The notes beneath the pieces were generated by a model. That model saw only the letters and a program-made list of their open reading frames with translations. It searched no databases and was not told the origin of the DNA. The position numbers and the translations under genes are program-made. DNA of 64,000 nucleotides. Origin: Euglena gracilis. Lineage: Eukaryota > Euglenida > Euglenophyceae > Euglenales. The stretch covers positions 12,172,182 through 12,236,181 of the forward strand of contig CP154957.1 of the NCBI GenBank assembly GCA_039621445.1. The letters run 5' to 3'. Shown here one piece after another: positions 57,661 to 64,000 of the stretch. The first letter of the stretch is position 1. Every line of letters starts with the position of its first letter.

Positions 57661-59140
57661 TGCGTGCAAATCCCATTTAAAGCTCAGCACTATTCAAAAC
57701 CTGGTGCCCCCTACTAGATGGGTTGGGGGGGGGGGGGCGGGGCTGATGCACACAAATCCTTGACGCGCTCATATTTTCCGAAGCAAAGGGGGTGGATGGT
57801 GATGGTTTAATATGTATGCAATATTTGAGATGTGCATGTGTTTATGTTAGTGCAGCATGGGAACGAAATGTTTCATATCCTTCAAAATTTATGGGTGGTG
57901 CCCAACCCCCAGCCCAAAACCTTTGCCAACCTATAGGATGTGGCTATAGTGGGTGCATTTGCCCAGCCCTGCTCCATACAGCTGTCCCCCAGCCAGCTCT
58001 GCTGCAGCATGCTGTGCAAAAATTGAGGACACTCTTGAGAGCAAAAGGCCCTCTTCGTCTTCCCGACCCTTCCAATTAAAAACCAAACCCAACCCCAGAG
58101 AGGGGGCTGGGCGACTTGCACTGCAGTGAGTAGCACTAGGCCCCAACTTGGAACATGCAAGGTAGGAACCCCTGTCAGCCTGAGAGGGCGGGGATTTAAA
58201 CACGGTGACCATTTACGGCTAAAACTGGCATTTTCGGCCTTCTTTTGCCCGAAATGGCCACCATTTCGAAATCACTGCCACTCGGCCTGGTTGATAGGGG
58301 TTGCCGGCTTGCATTACTCCTCGCTGCACTGTGAGCCGCCTTGCCCCCTGGCTGGGTTTGGTTTGCTGCACAAAAGGGGTTAGGGGGGGAAAATCTGCTC
58401 TCAAATAATTGACCTCAATTTTGCACAGCGCGCTGCTGGCTGGGGCACTGCTGCGTGGGGTGGGGCCGTGCCAATGTGCACACACCATCACCACATGTGT
58501 TTTTTTTTTATATGCCCTTCAGTTCTGTGGCGGCCCATTGTTTTCAATTGAGAAAAATCACACATTTTCATTTTTTCTCTTGACCGATGTATTTTTTTGT
58601 CCTTTTTTGTCATTGTTGTTTTTTGATGTATTTCGTGCGGTTTTTTTTGAGTGTTTTTTGGAACCAGCACATTTTGAAGATATGGACATGATGTTCGAAT
58701 TCTTGATGCACCCAAAATGCATAAAATCCATCCGTTTTCTTGTCTCATTTTTCATGGTGGATGGCATTTACCTTCCTTGTTGTGCTTGCTTGCTCGCTAC
58801 TTGTTTTTGGGACACCCTAAGCAGGGTTTTTTTATATAAAAAAAAGGTTAGTGACCCCATGAAGTGGATGGGTGCCTGGGGTGGGGTCGGGCTGGGTGGG
58901 TGCCCCCTGGAGGGGGGTTCCTCTATTTTCGGCACGAAGTGCCAAATTTTTTTGCACCCCAAAGTTTCTCTCCCTCCAAAGGTGGGTTTCTCCCCCCCCC
59001 CCCGAGCTTGACCTGGGGCCTAGCCCCAGGGTTTTAAAAAAAAACGCCCGGAGCTGCCACAACTGATTTTTTGGGGTGCTGCATATGGTTTTTGGTGGGC
59101 CGCCATTGCACACTCCCGCCACTCCGCCCCCCCCCCCCCG

Positions 59141-59199
59141 TCGCCGCCACTTCTCACAGAGGCCGTGTGCCCAACCCCCGGGGGGTCCGGCTCCTCCCA
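59141..59199 (+). promoter_or_regulatory. probable spliced-leader acceptor and short 5' UTR of KIN17
   Basis: A C run followed by GTCGCCGCCACTTCTCACAG (AG at 59158-59159) lies 40 bases before the KIN17 ATG at 59200. In euglenids most mRNAs receive a trans-spliced leader at such an AG. The REEP start has the same layout: C run, CACAG, then 17 bases to ATG. The role is inferred from organism type. Confidence 0.45.
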
Positions 59200-63453
<4,254 letters not shown>

Positions 63454-64000
63454 GTTGGCCTCCCCCCCCGAATCCCCATGCACGCCCACGCTTTTGGACC
63501 TTATCCTCACCTGGGTTTTCAACCGGTTGAAGTGACCCACATCTCTGTTTTTTCTTGAGGAGAGAATCGCTTGCCAAAAAAGGATATTGACAGCATTATG
63601 AGAGTCAATGGTGTGAAGTTAAAAAATATAAATTGTTGTGTAAGTTTGCCAGGTTATGAATCCTGAAACAGGTGCAAGCTCCTGAAACCACCATCTGCGT
63701 ATTCAACAAGTCAGTGAAGGACAATAATAATACCACCATGTAATCCCCCACCAGCTTTTATACACCAACCTTTTCTGCTTTTAACCCATTTCCCTTTTTT
63801 TGCCAGAGCGCCTGTATTTACATGATTTTGTGCCGGTTTCCCATTTAATCCTCTCTGCCTTTTGATTGCCCAAAATGTTGGATGTTTTTAATCTTTTTTC
63901 TGCTGTGCAGGAATGTTTGGAAAGCTCAATGTGGATGATACTGCCGAGTGCCAACCAGGCCTCTTAAGGATTTTCATTTCCCACCTGGGGGGGGGGGGGT
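63454..64000. other. KIN17 intron 5 sequence to window end; no further exon seen
   Basis: Begins with a GT donor context after exon 5. I see no frame resembling the next part of KIN17. The window ends in a G run. Confidence 0.6.

Larger units (their letters stand above)
49313..59140. other. no confident gene; repeats and weak candidates
   Basis: Contains the GACAGGTTGG cluster (50815-50970), a GTCGAAAAA family copy (52620-52815), the ACAAATCCCG array, an AT island (54112-54176) and the GAGATATGGCC family (56850-57660). Frames near 51480-51650 and 53466-53587 and a minus frame near 55500 have mixed coding character and no recognised domain. The 5' exons of the filamin gene may lie here. Confidence 0.5.

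Overview
This window is nuclear DNA of a protist, and the intron structure points to a euglenid (Euglena-like). It has no bacterial-style gene packing. Short exons of recognisable eukaryotic genes are scattered through tens of kilobases of repeats, microsatellites and long G or C runs. Two genes are identified with confidence by splicing exons by eye: a KIN17 homologue (+ strand, 59200 to past 63453, incomplete at its 3' end) and a REEP/HVA22/Yop1-type membrane-shaping protein (- strand, 23131 to about 18469). Two more are identified at family level: an EF-hand/WD40 protein (- strand, about 9567 to 334, with a stop codon) and a filamin-repeat plus PC-esterase-like protein (- strand, about 49312 to 33724). 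Further minus-strand exon candidates lie at 12-15 kb and may belong to the WD40 gene or to a separate one.

Several introns lack GT-AG ends but obey one rule: three intron bases, then a stem usually starting CAG, and at the other end the complementary strand (usually CTG) followed by five bases before the exon. The introns showing this are KIN17 introns 1 and 4, REEP introns 2 and 3, the filamin-domain intron, one PC-esterase intron, and one intron near 12.5 kb. In each, removal restores frame, and in the recognised families also the expected alignment. This matches what I recall of the nonconventional introns of euglenids. Conventional GT-AG introns are mixed in within the same genes.

The window is also packed with short non-autonomous inverted-repeat elements (MITE-like) with clear target-site duplications. 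Several begin CAG, end CTG and are flanked by 7-8 bp duplications. An 8-bp duplication is exactly what the 3+5 base geometry of the nonconventional introns predicts. REEP intron 1 shows the link directly: 2995 bp with inverted termini and a perfect 7-bp target duplication, sitting in the middle of an exon, whose exact removal restores the reading frame and the family's spacing. This is the most interesting system in the window.

Layout: 0-9.6 kb EF-hand/WD40 gene; 9.6-15.2 kb further minus-strand exon candidates with MITEs; 15.2-18.4 kb no gene seen; 18.4-23.2 kb REEP gene with its giant intron; 23.2-33.7 kb almost entirely repeats, including nested foldback structures at 26-29 kb; 33.7-49.3 kb filamin/PC-esterase gene; 49.3-59.1 kb repeats and weak candidates; 59.2-64 kb KIN17. 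Boundaries marked approximate were read by eye and need transcript evidence.
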